Source: JBDSLU01 sp039916225 (GTDB taxonomy: Bacteria; Acidobacteriota; Vicinamibacteria; Vicinamibacterales; Vicinamibacteraceae). Taken from it: a stretch of DNA of 11,764 nucleotides. Both the position numbers and the translations under genes were made by a program. Numbering within the stretch: the first letter of the stretch is position 1; every line of letters starts with the position of its first letter. The stretch is from NCBI GenBank assembly GCA_039916225.1, contig JBDSLU010000250.1, forward strand, positions 1-11,764, given 5' to 3'. Below are positions 1-6,314 of the stretch, one piece after another. The notes under the pieces were generated by a model. The model was not told where the DNA came from. It saw nothing but the letters and a program-made list of their open reading frames with translations, and searched no databases.

Positions 1-233
1 ACGTCGTGCAGCTGGTAGAGGCCTTTGCCGTTGTTGACCAGGCTGGAGCGGACCGCGTCGGGCAGGTGCCGCTCGCCGGTGGTCGGGTCGGTGCCGAGCC
101 ATCGCGCCGACGACAGGCGCCGGCTGAGCGCGGCGATCAGCCCTCGCCGACAGGAGCGGGGAGTTCGAGGGCCGCGGGCCGGGCCGGCGGGCACTTGCAT
201 CGCGTGGAGCTGCCGGCGATAGTCTCCGAGCAT
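1..233 (-). CDS. Partial hypothetical protein, N-terminal end only
   Basis: An open minus-strand frame runs from an ATG at 233-231 to the left edge (77 codons, no stop). I do not recognise the product. The last 45 or so codons before the edge (reading ALSRRLSSARWLGTDPTTGE, then a stretch with NNGKGLYQLHDV) have G or C at nearly every third position and look genuinely coding. The first 30 codons are less convincing, being rich in Arg and Pro, so the true start may be the second ATG (codon 12, at about 200) or a GTG just after it. If the ATG at 233 is used, its start codon overlaps the start codon of the divergent serine hydrolase at 232. No signal peptide or membrane segment is visible. Function cannot be assigned from this fragment. 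Confidence 0.4.
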   Translation of the reverse strand, partial: MLGDYRRQLHAMQVPAGPARGPRTPRSCRRGLIAALSRRLSSARWLGTDPTTGERHLPDAVRSSLVNNGKGLYQLHD

Positions 234-1209
234 GATCTGGCGCTGGGCTCTTCTCGTCGCGTGCTGTTCGATCGCGGTGGCCGGGCAGGAACCTGCGCGC
301 ACCGGCGGGCACGCGCGGCCCGATGCCCGCGCGCTGGCCGCCGCGGTGGACGCCCGCCTGGCCGAGCACGGCGAAGGTGCCTCGGCGAGTGTCTGGCTCG
401 GCGGTGTCAGTGGAACCGACAGCAACAACACGGCTGGCGACAGTAGCGGCGCGTGGTTCGCGCGCGACGCGGCCGCGCCGCGGGCCACGGCGAGCGCGAT
501 CAAGACGTTCTACCTGATCGAACTGTTCGACCGTTACGCCGACGCCCTGGACCGGCCGCTGCCCGGCGTCGACGGCCTGCTGGCCGACGACACGCACCCG
601 GCCATCTCCCACTTCACGCCGGAGCAGCGGGTCGAGATCCGGCGCGACCTGACCGGCGCGTCGGTGCGACACGTCGGCCTGGTGATGATGGGAACCGCGC
701 CCGCGTCGAACATCGTCTACAACGCCGCGGCGAACCTGACCACCGCGGCCCTCGGCGGCCCGGAGGCGCTCACCGCACTGATCCACGCCCGCGACCCGGC
801 CTTCAGCGCGGTCGCCGCCCGCCGCTACATGCTGCGCAACCGCAAGGAGCGCGGCGACAACGAAGCGCCGACGCTGGCGCTGGCCGCCGTCTATCAGCGC
901 CTGGCGGCGCGCCGGCTGGCCGGCGTCGAGGCCGCCACGCTCGACGCCATCCGCGCTGCGCTGCACCGGCGCGACGATGCCGTCCTCGGCCCGTCGTTCG
1001 CCAAGGACGGCAGCCTCGACACGGACCCAATGAGCGAGGTCCGCGCCGGCTGGTACGACACCGCGAAGGGGCCGCTGATCTACGTCGTCATGACCATGCA
1101 GCCCGTGCCGGGACCGGCCGGACGGGACGCGTCGGGCGAGCGGCTGTCGAAGACGGCTGGCGACCTCGCGAACACGCTCGTGCAGGCGGGCTGGGCGTCG
1201 ATGAAGTAG
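232..1209 (+). CDS. Secreted class A beta-lactamase-like serine hydrolase
   Basis: A 325-residue protein resembling the class A beta-lactamase / penicillin-interacting serine hydrolase fold (Beta-lactamase2-type). An in-frame TAG at 220-222 makes the ATG at 232 the first possible start. Residues 1-18 form a short signal peptide ending AVAG, so the enzyme should act in the periplasm. The SxxK nucleophile motif is S88-A-I-K91. The segment 157-178 (PASNIVYN..., then LGGPEALT) aligns by eye with the SDN loop region and following helix of class A enzymes, but the motif reads A158-S159-N160. The KTG-equivalent is K258-D-G260, followed by a GWYDTAKGPLIYVVMT strand typical of the fold. A clear Glu166-type omega loop is not evident; E206 is a candidate. 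The motif changes argue against assuming antibiotic hydrolysis. A cell-wall peptidase or esterase-like role is equally possible. It stands alone, ending directly against the next gene's stop codon. Confidence 0.82.
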   Translation: MIWRWALLVACCSIAVAGQEPARTGGHARPDARALAAAVDARLAEHGEGASASVWLGGVSGTDSNNTAGDSSGAWFARDAAAPRATASAIKTFYLIELFDRYADALDRPLPGVDGLLADDTHPAISHFTPEQRVEIRRDLTGASVRHVGLVMMGTAPASNIVYNAAANLTTAALGGPEALTALIHARDPAFSAVAARRYMLRNRKERGDNEAPTLALAAVYQRLAARRLAGVEAATLDAIRAALHRRDDAVLGPSFAKDGSLDTDPMSEVRAGWYDTAKGPLIYVVMTMQPVPGPAGRDASGERLSKTAGDLANTLVQAGWASMK

Positions 1210-2499
1210 TCAGTCCGCAGGCGTGATCTGCCGGTTGGCGCCGGCCAGCCAGTCGGCCTTGATGCGCACGCCCCAGCCCGGGCCTTCCGGCATCACCGCC
1301 CGCCCGTCCTTCATCTCGAGCGCCGGATCGAACATGGCGCGCGCCTGGCGGGTGATGGCGGCGTCGTCCTCGATCGAGAACTCGACCTCGCCGGCCTTGG
1401 GCAGGGCGGCGAGCAGGTGCATCGTGAACACCGTGACCAGCGAGACGTTGGCGGCGTGCGGCTTGGTCACCAGGCCGGCGGCTTCGGCCATCTTGGCGAC
1501 GCGCCAGGCGCGGGTCAGGCCGCCGACGTAACAGATGTCCGGTTGGACGATGTCCACCGCGCGCATGGCGATCATCCGGCGGAATTGCGCCAGGTCATTG
1601 TCCTGCTCGCCACCCTGGACGTCGATCTTCAACGCCTGGGTCACTTCCCGCGTCCACTCCAGCTCCCAATACGGGCAGGGCTCCTCGAAGGCGGCGAAGC
1701 GGGCGTCCTCGAGGCGGCGCCCCATCGCGATCGCGACGTCGGGTGTGTAGCAGCTGTTGGCGTCGGCGTGCAGCTCGATGTCCGGCCCGACCGCCTTGCG
1801 CACCGCCTGGATGATCGCTTCGCTTCGTCCGGGCGCCGCGTCCTTGTTGCGCCCACCGGGCGTGCCGAGGCGGATCTTGAAGGCCTTGCAGCCGAACGTG
1901 TCGCGCAGCTTGGCGAGGCGCGTCGCCTCGTCGGCCGGGCTGATGTCACGGCGCATGCTGGAGCCATAGGCCGGCAGCGGACCGGCCTTGCCGCCGAGCA
2001 GGACCGCCACCGGCTTGCCGGTGATCTGCCCGTAGAGATCCCACAGCGCGGTGTCGATCCCGGCCAGGGCGCGGCAGAGGAACGACCACGGGAACTTCAG
2101 CTGCGCGTCGATGATGTCGTCGTTGATGGCGTCGATGTCGGCGATGTCCTTGCCGACGACCCGCCGCGCGATCAGCCGGTGCAGCACCATCGCCGAGATG
2201 TCCGCCTCGTAGGGCGCGATCTGGCCCCAGCCGACCTTGCCGTCGCTGGCGGTGATGCGCACCAGCGCCAGCGAGTCGCGCTGGAAGGTCTCGACCGACT
2301 TCACTGTCAGGCCGCGCGGCACGACCGCCCAGTCCTTGTAGCCGGGCGACCGGCCCAGGTAATCGTACGGCCCGGCTCCTGGCTTCCGGCCAGATTGTTG
2401 GGCGAGCGACGCGGCGGACGTGAGGCCGGGGGCGGCCGCGGAGAGCGCGGCGCCGGCGGCGACCTGTTCGAGGAAACGGCGACGAGGGGTACGGGGCAT
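1210..2499 (-). CDS. Tat-exported mandelate racemase/muconate lactonizing-type enzyme (enolase superfamily)
   Basis: A 429-residue enolase-superfamily protein, probably a sugar-acid dehydratase or epimerase. The ATG at 2499 is chosen because GGAGGA (2512-2507) lies 7 nt before it; an in-frame ATG at 2550 adds 17 unlikely residues. A twin-arginine leader (R6-R7-R8-F9-L10, then an Ala-rich stretch to about 30) predicts folded export. The N-terminal capping domain spans about 65-170 and the barrel about 175-420. The acid/base motif at the second strand reads K208-I-R210 where KxK is usual. Metal ligands are D246 (in HADAN), E272 or E273 (FEEP) and E298 (GGEQ). The Asp-His dyad of the mandelate racemase subgroup is D321 with H348 (KPHAAN). 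Substrate cannot be read from sequence. Two dyads sit just upstream of the ribosome site. Export is odd, since most characterised members are cytoplasmic catabolic enzymes. Confidence 0.9.
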   Translation of the reverse strand: MPRTPRRRFLEQVAAGAALSAAAPGLTSAASLAQQSGRKPGAGPYDYLGRSPGYKDWAVVPRGLTVKSVETFQRDSLALVRITASDGKVGWGQIAPYEADISAMVLHRLIARRVVGKDIADIDAINDDIIDAQLKFPWSFLCRALAGIDTALWDLYGQITGKPVAVLLGGKAGPLPAYGSSMRRDISPADEATRLAKLRDTFGCKAFKIRLGTPGGRNKDAAPGRSEAIIQAVRKAVGPDIELHADANSCYTPDVAIAMGRRLEDARFAAFEEPCPYWELEWTREVTQALKIDVQGGEQDNDLAQFRRMIAMRAVDIVQPDICYVGGLTRAWRVAKMAEAAGLVTKPHAANVSLVTVFTMHLLAALPKAGEVEFSIEDDAAITRQARAMFDPALEMKDGRAVMPEGPGWGVRIKADWLAGANRQITPAD

Positions 2500-2506
2500 G
2501 GAATGG

Positions 2507-2512
2507 TCCTCC
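2507..2512 (-). promoter_or_regulatory. Ribosome binding site GGAGGA deciding the 2499 start
   Basis: On the minus strand GGAGGA is followed by 7 nt and then the ATG at 2499-2497. This is near-ideal spacing and places the start directly before the twin-arginine leader. Confidence 0.8.
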
Positions 2513-2514
2513 GA

Positions 2515-2535
2515 CGTAGCAGCTACGCCATAGCT
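2515..2535. promoter_or_regulatory. Overlapping dyads upstream of the enolase-superfamily gene
   Basis: CGTAGC-A-GCTACG (2515-2527) is a 13-bp dyad with perfect arms. A second dyad, AGCTA-cgcca-TAGCT (2521-2535), overlaps it. Both lie just upstream of the ribosome binding site of the minus-strand gene, where a repressor or a leader hairpin could act. No cognate regulator is known, so function is inference. Confidence 0.35.
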
Positions 2536-2629
2536 CCGGCGAACGTTCACGCCTCGAGCGTCAGCCCGAAGGGGGCGCGACCGACCGCCGGGTGTTCCGG
2601 ACGAAGCGATCGCGCCTTCGTCGAGGCCC

Positions 2630-2657
2630 TTGACCGGGCGGCGTGTAATTAGCTAAT
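2630..2657 (+). promoter_or_regulatory. Predicted sigma-70-type promoter of the sdpR operon
   Basis: A -35 like element TTGACC (2630-2635, five of six matches) is followed after 16 nt by GCTAAT (2652-2657, four of six matches to TATAAT). Transcription would then begin near 2664-2667, at or just before the ATG at 2667. That agrees with the absence of a ribosome binding site and suggests a leaderless or nearly leaderless transcript. The -10 lies inside the inverted repeat described separately, as expected for autorepression. Confidence 0.5.
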
Positions 2658-2665
2658 TTGCTAAT
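2647..2665. promoter_or_regulatory. Predicted SdpR operator, AT-rich inverted repeat
   Basis: ATTAGC (2648-2653) and GCTAAT (2660-2665) form a perfect 6-bp inverted repeat with a 6-nt centre. Nested within it is a 12-bp perfect palindrome, AATTAGCTAATT (2647-2658). The patch is strongly AT-rich in an otherwise GC-rich window, ends one base before the repressor's ATG, and covers its predicted -10. ArsR-family repressors bind dyads of this size and commonly repress their own operon. That SdpR binds here is inference. Confidence 0.55.
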
Positions 2666-2666
2666 C

Positions 2667-3002
2667 ATGCAAGAAAGGCTGCCGGCCACGGGCCGTGCGT
2701 TTCGAGCGCTGGCCGACGATACGCGGCGAGCTGTTCTTCGGCTGCTGCGGGACGGTCCGCTCACGTCCGGAGAGATCGCGGATCGATTCGACTCCAGCTG
2801 GCCCACGATCTCGCGCCACCTGGCAGTGCTGCGGGACGCGGGACTCGTCGCCGCCGAGCGCCGCGGACAAGAAATTCGTTACGAGCTGAACACGTCCGTC
2901 TTCCAGGACCTGGCGCAGCATTTACTGGAGTGGACGCATCCTCGCAGCGCGGCGCCGCGCCGAGTGTCCAAGGGTGTCCGCACTCGACAACAGGAGGTGT
3001 GA
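2667..3002 (+). CDS. sdpR: ArsR-family transcriptional repressor, SdpR type
   Basis: A 111-residue winged helix-turn-helix protein. Residues 10-75 carry the family core: the AFRALADDTRRAVLRLL helix, then LTSGEIADRF and the recognition helix WPTISRHLAVLRDAGLV (45-61), then a wing RRGQEIRYELN (66-75). There is no cysteine at all and no ELCVCDL metal-binding box, so it is not a thiol-based metal sensor. This matches the autorepressor branch typified by Bacillus subtilis SdpR. The ATG at 2667 is chosen because it follows the operator directly; a TTG at 2658 in the same frame would lie inside the operator. The next gene begins 1 nt after its stop and encodes the matching SdpI, so the pair can be named with fair confidence. 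It most likely represses its own operon until SdpI draws it to the membrane, as in Bacillus. Confidence 0.88.
   Translation: MQERLPATGRAFRALADDTRRAVLRLLRDGPLTSGEIADRFDSSWPTISRHLAVLRDAGLVAAERRGQEIRYELNTSVFQDLAQHLLEWTHPRSAAPRRVSKGVRTRQQEV
2992..2997 (+). promoter_or_regulatory. Ribosome binding site AGGAGG deciding the sdpI start
   Basis: AGGAGG lies at the 3' end of sdpR, 6 nt before the ATG at 3004. It selects this start over the in-frame ATG at 2974, which lies inside sdpR. Confidence 0.8.
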
Positions 3003-3003
3003 G

Positions 3004-3657
3004 ATGCGAGATCCTCGACGAGTCACGCACGTAGCGGCCCTCGTGGGCTACGGCCTGGGCCTGCTCGCGCTCTATTGGGGGCTGCGGACGGAGATTCCGC
3101 CGTCGTGGACGACTCCGCAGGGGGACCTCCGTTGGCTGGGAGCCCCGATGGCGGCTTTCCTGCTGCCAACGGCGGTGCTCGTGATCGATGTCCTCCTTCG
3201 CGGCCTGTCGAGACGTCCCGTCGATCTGCACGGTGCCGCCAGTGGCCTCGCGGCGATCGACGCGATCGTGGCTCGAGTCGCCGTATTTGTCGTGGGCGTC
3301 CACGCCGCCGTGTTGGCCGGCCTGCTCGGGTGGGTCCCAGGTGGCGTCTGGGTCGTTCGCGTCGTGCCGCTCATGCTCGGCCTCACGATGGTCAGCGTGG
3401 GCAACCTTCTGCCTCGAACGCGCCCCAACCTCGCCCTCGGCATCCGGACGCAGCGGACCTTGTCGGACCGAGCCTGCTGGAACCGGACGCATCGCGGCGC
3501 CGGCTACGTGACCGTGGCGTCCGGCGTCGTGGTGGCCCTGTCCGCGCTGGCAGTGCCGATGCCCATCGGTCCTCGCATGATTCAGCTGATCGGGCCGATC
3601 GCGCTCGTCGGCATGTGGCTCCTCGTTCGGCGCCAAGGACGCGCCCTCCATGCCTGA
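3004..3657 (+). CDS. sdpI: SdpI family membrane protein (DUF1648-SdpI)
   Basis: A 217-residue integral membrane protein with about six hydrophobic segments (roughly 8-27, 46-67, 89-110, 113-135, 168-186 and 191-209). Residues 29-62 resemble a degenerate DUF1648 module (PPSW...GDLRW...PMAAFLLP). The diagnostic SdpI signature is GNLLPRTRPNLALGIRTQ (133-150), followed by TLS...CWNRTHR (152-164). In B. subtilis SdpI gives immunity to the SdpC killing peptide and, when it senses SdpC, sequesters SdpR at the membrane and so derepresses its own operon. The gene begins 1 nt after sdpR stops, with its own strong ribosome site, and overlaps the next gene by 8 nt. No sdpABC toxin genes are present in the window, so the signal here is unknown. 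It could be a foreign toxin, an envelope stress or a different ligand. Confidence 0.9.
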   Translation: MRDPRRVTHVAALVGYGLGLLALYWGLRTEIPPSWTTPQGDLRWLGAPMAAFLLPTAVLVIDVLLRGLSRRPVDLHGAASGLAAIDAIVARVAVFVVGVHAAVLAGLLGWVPGGVWVVRVVPLMLGLTMVSVGNLLPRTRPNLALGIRTQRTLSDRACWNRTHRGAGYVTVASGVVVALSALAVPMPIGPRMIQLIGPIALVGMWLLVRRQGRALHA

Positions 3658-4663
3658 ACGCGGTGCCTGGACGCGGATACGCGGCCTCACTCGCGTGATT
3701 GTCAGAGGCGTCGTACTCGTCGCCGCGCTCGTGCTGTTCGCAGCGGCGACCTACGAGCACGTCGGCGCGTGGCGCGACGGACGGGTGCTGCGGCAGATCG
3801 GCCGCTCCGTCGACATCGGCGGACGGACACTGAACGTGCACTGCGTCGGCGAGGGCCAGCCGACCGTCGTCTTCGTCAGCGGACGAACCGCGCCCGGCTA
3901 TGTCTGGACGCCGACCCAGCGCGGCGTGTCGGCCTTCACGCGGGCGTGCTGGTACGACCGTGCCGACCTCGGGTGGAGTGACTCGGGCCCGGACCCGGCC
4001 TGGGGCGACCAGGCCGCGCAGGACCTCCATCGGCTGGTCCAGAGTGCCGGCGTCGCGCCGCCGCTGGTCCTCGTCGGCCACTCGTTCGGTGGCTACGTCA
4101 TCCGCCTCTATCACCACGCCTATCCGGGCGAGGTCTCGGGGATGGTCTTCGTCGACACGGCCCTCGAGGACGCGGGCCGCATCCGAGGCATGCCGCACCG
4201 GGAGCGGCCGTCGATACCACGGACGATGATTCGCGGCCTGTCGATGCTGTTCGGCCGGCTCGGGATGATGCGGATGCTGGCGACCGATCCCGGACCGCCG
4301 CTGAAGGACTGGAGCGCCGAGGAGTGGGACATCCTGACGCGCCTGCGCCGCCAGCGAAACCTCGCCCTCGCCGACGCGCAGGTCGGGCCGGAACGTGCCA
4401 CCGCCGATCTCGTGCGCGCCGCTGGCGGGCTCGAGGACATGCCGCTGATCGTCCTCACTCAGGGCCAGGGTCTGGGCGGGTGGAGCGATCTCCAGCGGGA
4501 ACTCGCCGAGCGTTCACGCCGCGGACGCCAGGTGCTGGTCGCCGAGAGTGGGCACGGCATGCCGATGGAGGCACCGCGCGCCATCGTCGACGCCGTGCGT
4601 GAGATCGTGACGTCCGCTCGCCATACCGACGGACGCGCGGTGGTCGGCGCCGGCGCTCAGTAG
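3650..4663 (+). CDS. Membrane-anchored alpha/beta hydrolase in the sdpRI operon
   Basis: A 337-residue alpha/beta-hydrolase-fold protein. One N-terminal hydrophobic segment (about 16-34, preceded by several Arg) should anchor it in the membrane with the catalytic domain outside. The core starts near IGGRTLNVHCVGEG (56-69). It continues with the oxyanion-side strand PTVVFVSG, the conserved YDRADLGWSD (102-111) and the nucleophile elbow G143-H-S145-F-G-G. The catalytic His is probably H302 in ESGHGMPME. The usual acid after strand 7 is not obvious (LIVLTQGQG lacks Asp); D169 in VFVDT after strand 6 is a candidate. A lid region lies at about 172-260. Its start overlaps sdpI by 8 nt, so it is almost certainly co-transcribed and translationally coupled. 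Substrate is unknown; lipid, ester or peptide-ester hydrolysis are all possible. Confidence 0.88.
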   Translation: MPERGAWTRIRGLTRVIVRGVVLVAALVLFAAATYEHVGAWRDGRVLRQIGRSVDIGGRTLNVHCVGEGQPTVVFVSGRTAPGYVWTPTQRGVSAFTRACWYDRADLGWSDSGPDPAWGDQAAQDLHRLVQSAGVAPPLVLVGHSFGGYVIRLYHHAYPGEVSGMVFVDTALEDAGRIRGMPHRERPSIPRTMIRGLSMLFGRLGMMRMLATDPGPPLKDWSAEEWDILTRLRRQRNLALADAQVGPERATADLVRAAGGLEDMPLIVLTQGQGLGGWSDLQRELAERSRRGRQVLVAESGHGMPMEAPRAIVDAVREIVTSARHTDGRAVVGAGAQ

Positions 4664-4824
4664 AAGAGGCGCCCGCAGTCGCGACACTGTTTCATGTCAT
4701 TGAGAATGATCCACGAACCGCTCTGGCAATTCGGACAGGACACTGTGGGCAGGTAGCGGCGGAGCAGCCAGAACATGGCGATGCACAGGGCGACAAGGAC
4801 GACGGCGCCGAGCGTCTCGTGCAT
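4657..4824 (-). CDS. Small membrane-anchored zinc-ribbon protein
   Basis: A 55-residue protein with a transmembrane helix at about 4-22 (LGAVVLVALCIAMFWLL, then RRY). A zinc-ribbon follows: C30-P-N-C33, 13 residues, C47-R-D-C50-G, ending RLFY. The four Cys in two CxxC knuckles are typical of a structural zinc site. Its ATG overlaps the stop of the upstream esterase gene in TGATG (4826-4822), with AAGGAG 5 nt before the start inside the esterase coding region, so the two should be translationally coupled. Its 3' end overlaps the converging alpha/beta hydrolase stop by 7 nt. I do not recognise a named family. The helix followed directly by a ribbon suggests a cytoplasmic-face ribbon or a small assembly factor, but this is inference. 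Confidence 0.82.
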   Translation of the reverse strand: MHETLGAVVLVALCIAMFWLLRRYLPTVSCPNCQSGSWIILNDMKQCRDCGRLFY

Positions 4825-4826
4825 CA
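4822..4826 (-). promoter_or_regulatory. TGATG stop-start overlap coupling esterase and zinc-ribbon genes
   Basis: On the minus strand the TGA of the esterase (4826-4824) and the ATG of the zinc-ribbon gene (4824-4822) share one base. AAGGAG lies 5 nt upstream of that ATG. This arrangement is the usual signature of termination-reinitiation coupling. Confidence 0.75.
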
Positions 4827-6275
4827 CCGCTCCTTGGTGGCGTCGAGCTCCTGCTCGGTGGGGAAGCGATCGAACGTGCGATCGATGGGTTTCCCGCGCT
4901 GATGCTTGTCGAAGAAATCGAGCATCGCCGTCCAGTCGTCGGGCGTGAAGGCGTGCCCGTGGTGAGCGAAGTTCACGCCGAGGCGGTCCGCCGCGCCAAA
5001 AAGGGCGTAGGCGGGCCGGGCGCCGAGCAGCGATTGGCGCACGGCCTCTGGCAGCGAGATCCTATCGGCATCGCCCTCGAGGGCGATGAACGGGCGCGGT
5101 GCCGCCAGCGCCAGGAACCAGTGCTGATCGAACGGCAGCTTCTCCCGCTGTCCCCGGAACTGGTGCAGGTTCGGTGAAAACCAGTTCGGGTACTTCGTTT
5201 CCATGATGTCGAGCGTCTCGCTGCCGCGAGGGCCGGCGAAACGGTAGGCGCCGACGCCGCCTCCGCCGGTCACCACCGGCGCGCCCATCAGCCGATCGTC
5301 GAACGCCGCCGCGACCATCGCCGACTTGCCGTTGCGCGAGGCGCCCGTGATGATCAGCGTCCGCGCGTCGATCGAGGGATCGCGCTCGAGATAGTCGGCG
5401 ACCCGTGACGCGCCCCAGGCCCAACCGGCGAGGATGCCCCAGTCGTAACCGGGGTAGGCGGGGAAGAACCGCGTGGTGCGGAAGGCCCAGCTGCCGTCCA
5501 TGTTGCGCAGCGTCGTGTCCTCGGCGCAGTCGTTGGGATTGAACAGCGCGAGCGCGTAGCCGCGCCTGAACACCTCTGCCCGTTCGGTCGCGATCGACGC
5601 CGCCGTGATCGGCGGCGCGGTCGGTCCGCGGCCGCCAGCCGCGGACGGCGCGGACGTCGAGGTCCCGCCAGCGGCGGGAGGCCCGGCTGACGCGGGCGGC
5701 GCCGGGCCGACGAGCAGGAGCACGTTCTCGCCGCGACCCTGATTTGGGCCTTGCGGCAGGCGTGGCAGGACCGTTCCGCCAGGCGGCGTCCCGCCCTGGA
5801 GAATGACCGCCGGGAACGGGCCGCCCTCGATGGGCGTGAATACGCCGACGTCCAGACTGAGGCGGGACTTGGGCCCGAAGGTGAGGCGCACCAGCCGATA
5901 CTTCACCGTCCCGTCGAGGACGAGCTCGGCTCGAATCTCGCGTCCCTTCACATTTCCTGGCGGCGGCGGCGCCTGGCCGACGGCGTAATAGGCGAGGATG
6001 CGCCGCATCTCGCGGCGGCGGGCCTCCCACTGGCGCGGCGCCGTGACGCGCGTGCCGTCGTTCATGACCAGGACGTCCGGCATGGCGACCCGCGTCGGCA
6101 GCTCGGTCACACCGGGCAGCGTGCCCAGGCGTGTCGCGATGGGCGGCACGGGAATCTCGCGCGGATCGGCGCCGTCGTAACTGGCCCGGTCGGGGCGTGA
6201 GCTCTGTTCGAGACTCGACGCCGCGGCCAGACCGACGGACGCGATCACGGCCGCGAAAAGAAGGTGTGTGCGCAT
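4824..6275 (-). CDS. Secreted CE15-like glucuronoyl esterase (alpha/beta hydrolase)
   Basis: A 483-residue esterase resembling carbohydrate esterase family 15, whose members cleave ester links between lignin alcohols and 4-O-methyl-glucuronic acid of xylan. The ATG at 6275 is chosen because it opens a clean signal peptide (MRTHLLFAAVIASVGLAAA). The same frame stays open to an ATG at 6602, but that extension overlaps the divergent gene. The N-terminal LPTRVAMPDVLVMNDGTRVT (59-78) and QWEARRREM match the family start. The nucleophile motif is G311-A-S313-R-N-G-K317, followed by NWFSPNLHQF (364-373), LPFDQHWFLALAAPRP (380-395) and a C-terminal HHGHAFTPDDW (438-448) supplying the His. The acid is uncertain (E353, E400, D402 or D404). 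An odd low-complexity Ala/Pro/Gly/Ser stretch fills about 191-222. It is divergent from the oxidoreductase gene and coupled downstream to the zinc-ribbon gene. Confidence 0.85.
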   Translation of the reverse strand: MRTHLLFAAVIASVGLAAASSLEQSSRPDRASYDGADPREIPVPPIATRLGTLPGVTELPTRVAMPDVLVMNDGTRVTAPRQWEARRREMRRILAYYAVGQAPPPPGNVKGREIRAELVLDGTVKYRLVRLTFGPKSRLSLDVGVFTPIEGGPFPAVILQGGTPPGGTVLPRLPQGPNQGRGENVLLLVGPAPPASAGPPAAGGTSTSAPSAAGGRGPTAPPITAASIATERAEVFRRGYALALFNPNDCAEDTTLRNMDGSWAFRTTRFFPAYPGYDWGILAGWAWGASRVADYLERDPSIDARTLIITGASRNGKSAMVAAAFDDRLMGAPVVTGGGGVGAYRFAGPRGSETLDIMETKYPNWFSPNLHQFRGQREKLPFDQHWFLALAAPRPFIALEGDADRISLPEAVRQSLLGARPAYALFGAADRLGVNFAHHGHAFTPDDWTAMLDFFDKHQRGKPIDRTFDRFPTEQELDATKER

Positions 6276-6314
6276 AATGCGGTTCACCACCTTACGACCA
6301 TGCCCCGGTCGGCC

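Noticed and set aside
232..270. A possible lipobox (L8-V-A-C11) in the beta-lactamase-like protein
   Set aside because: Only ten residues precede the Cys, which is too short for a lipoprotein signal. An ordinary cleavage site after AVAG fits better.
2501..2550. N-terminal extension of the enolase-superfamily protein to the ATG at 2550
   Set aside because: The GGAGGA 7 nt before the ATG at 2499 and the twin-arginine leader directly after it make the shorter start far more likely.
1417..2652. A 411-codon open frame on the plus strand, antisense to the enolase-superfamily gene
   Set aside because: It is a shadow of high-GC codon use. It is full of Asp/Arg/Val/His with no domain, while the opposite strand has clear family motifs and a strong ribosome binding site.
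2761..4198. Long minus-strand frames opposite sdpI and the alpha/beta hydrolase
   Set aside because: They are Arg/Asp/His-rich shadows. The sense strand encodes membrane segments, the SdpI signature and GHSFGG with proper ribosome sites and overlaps.
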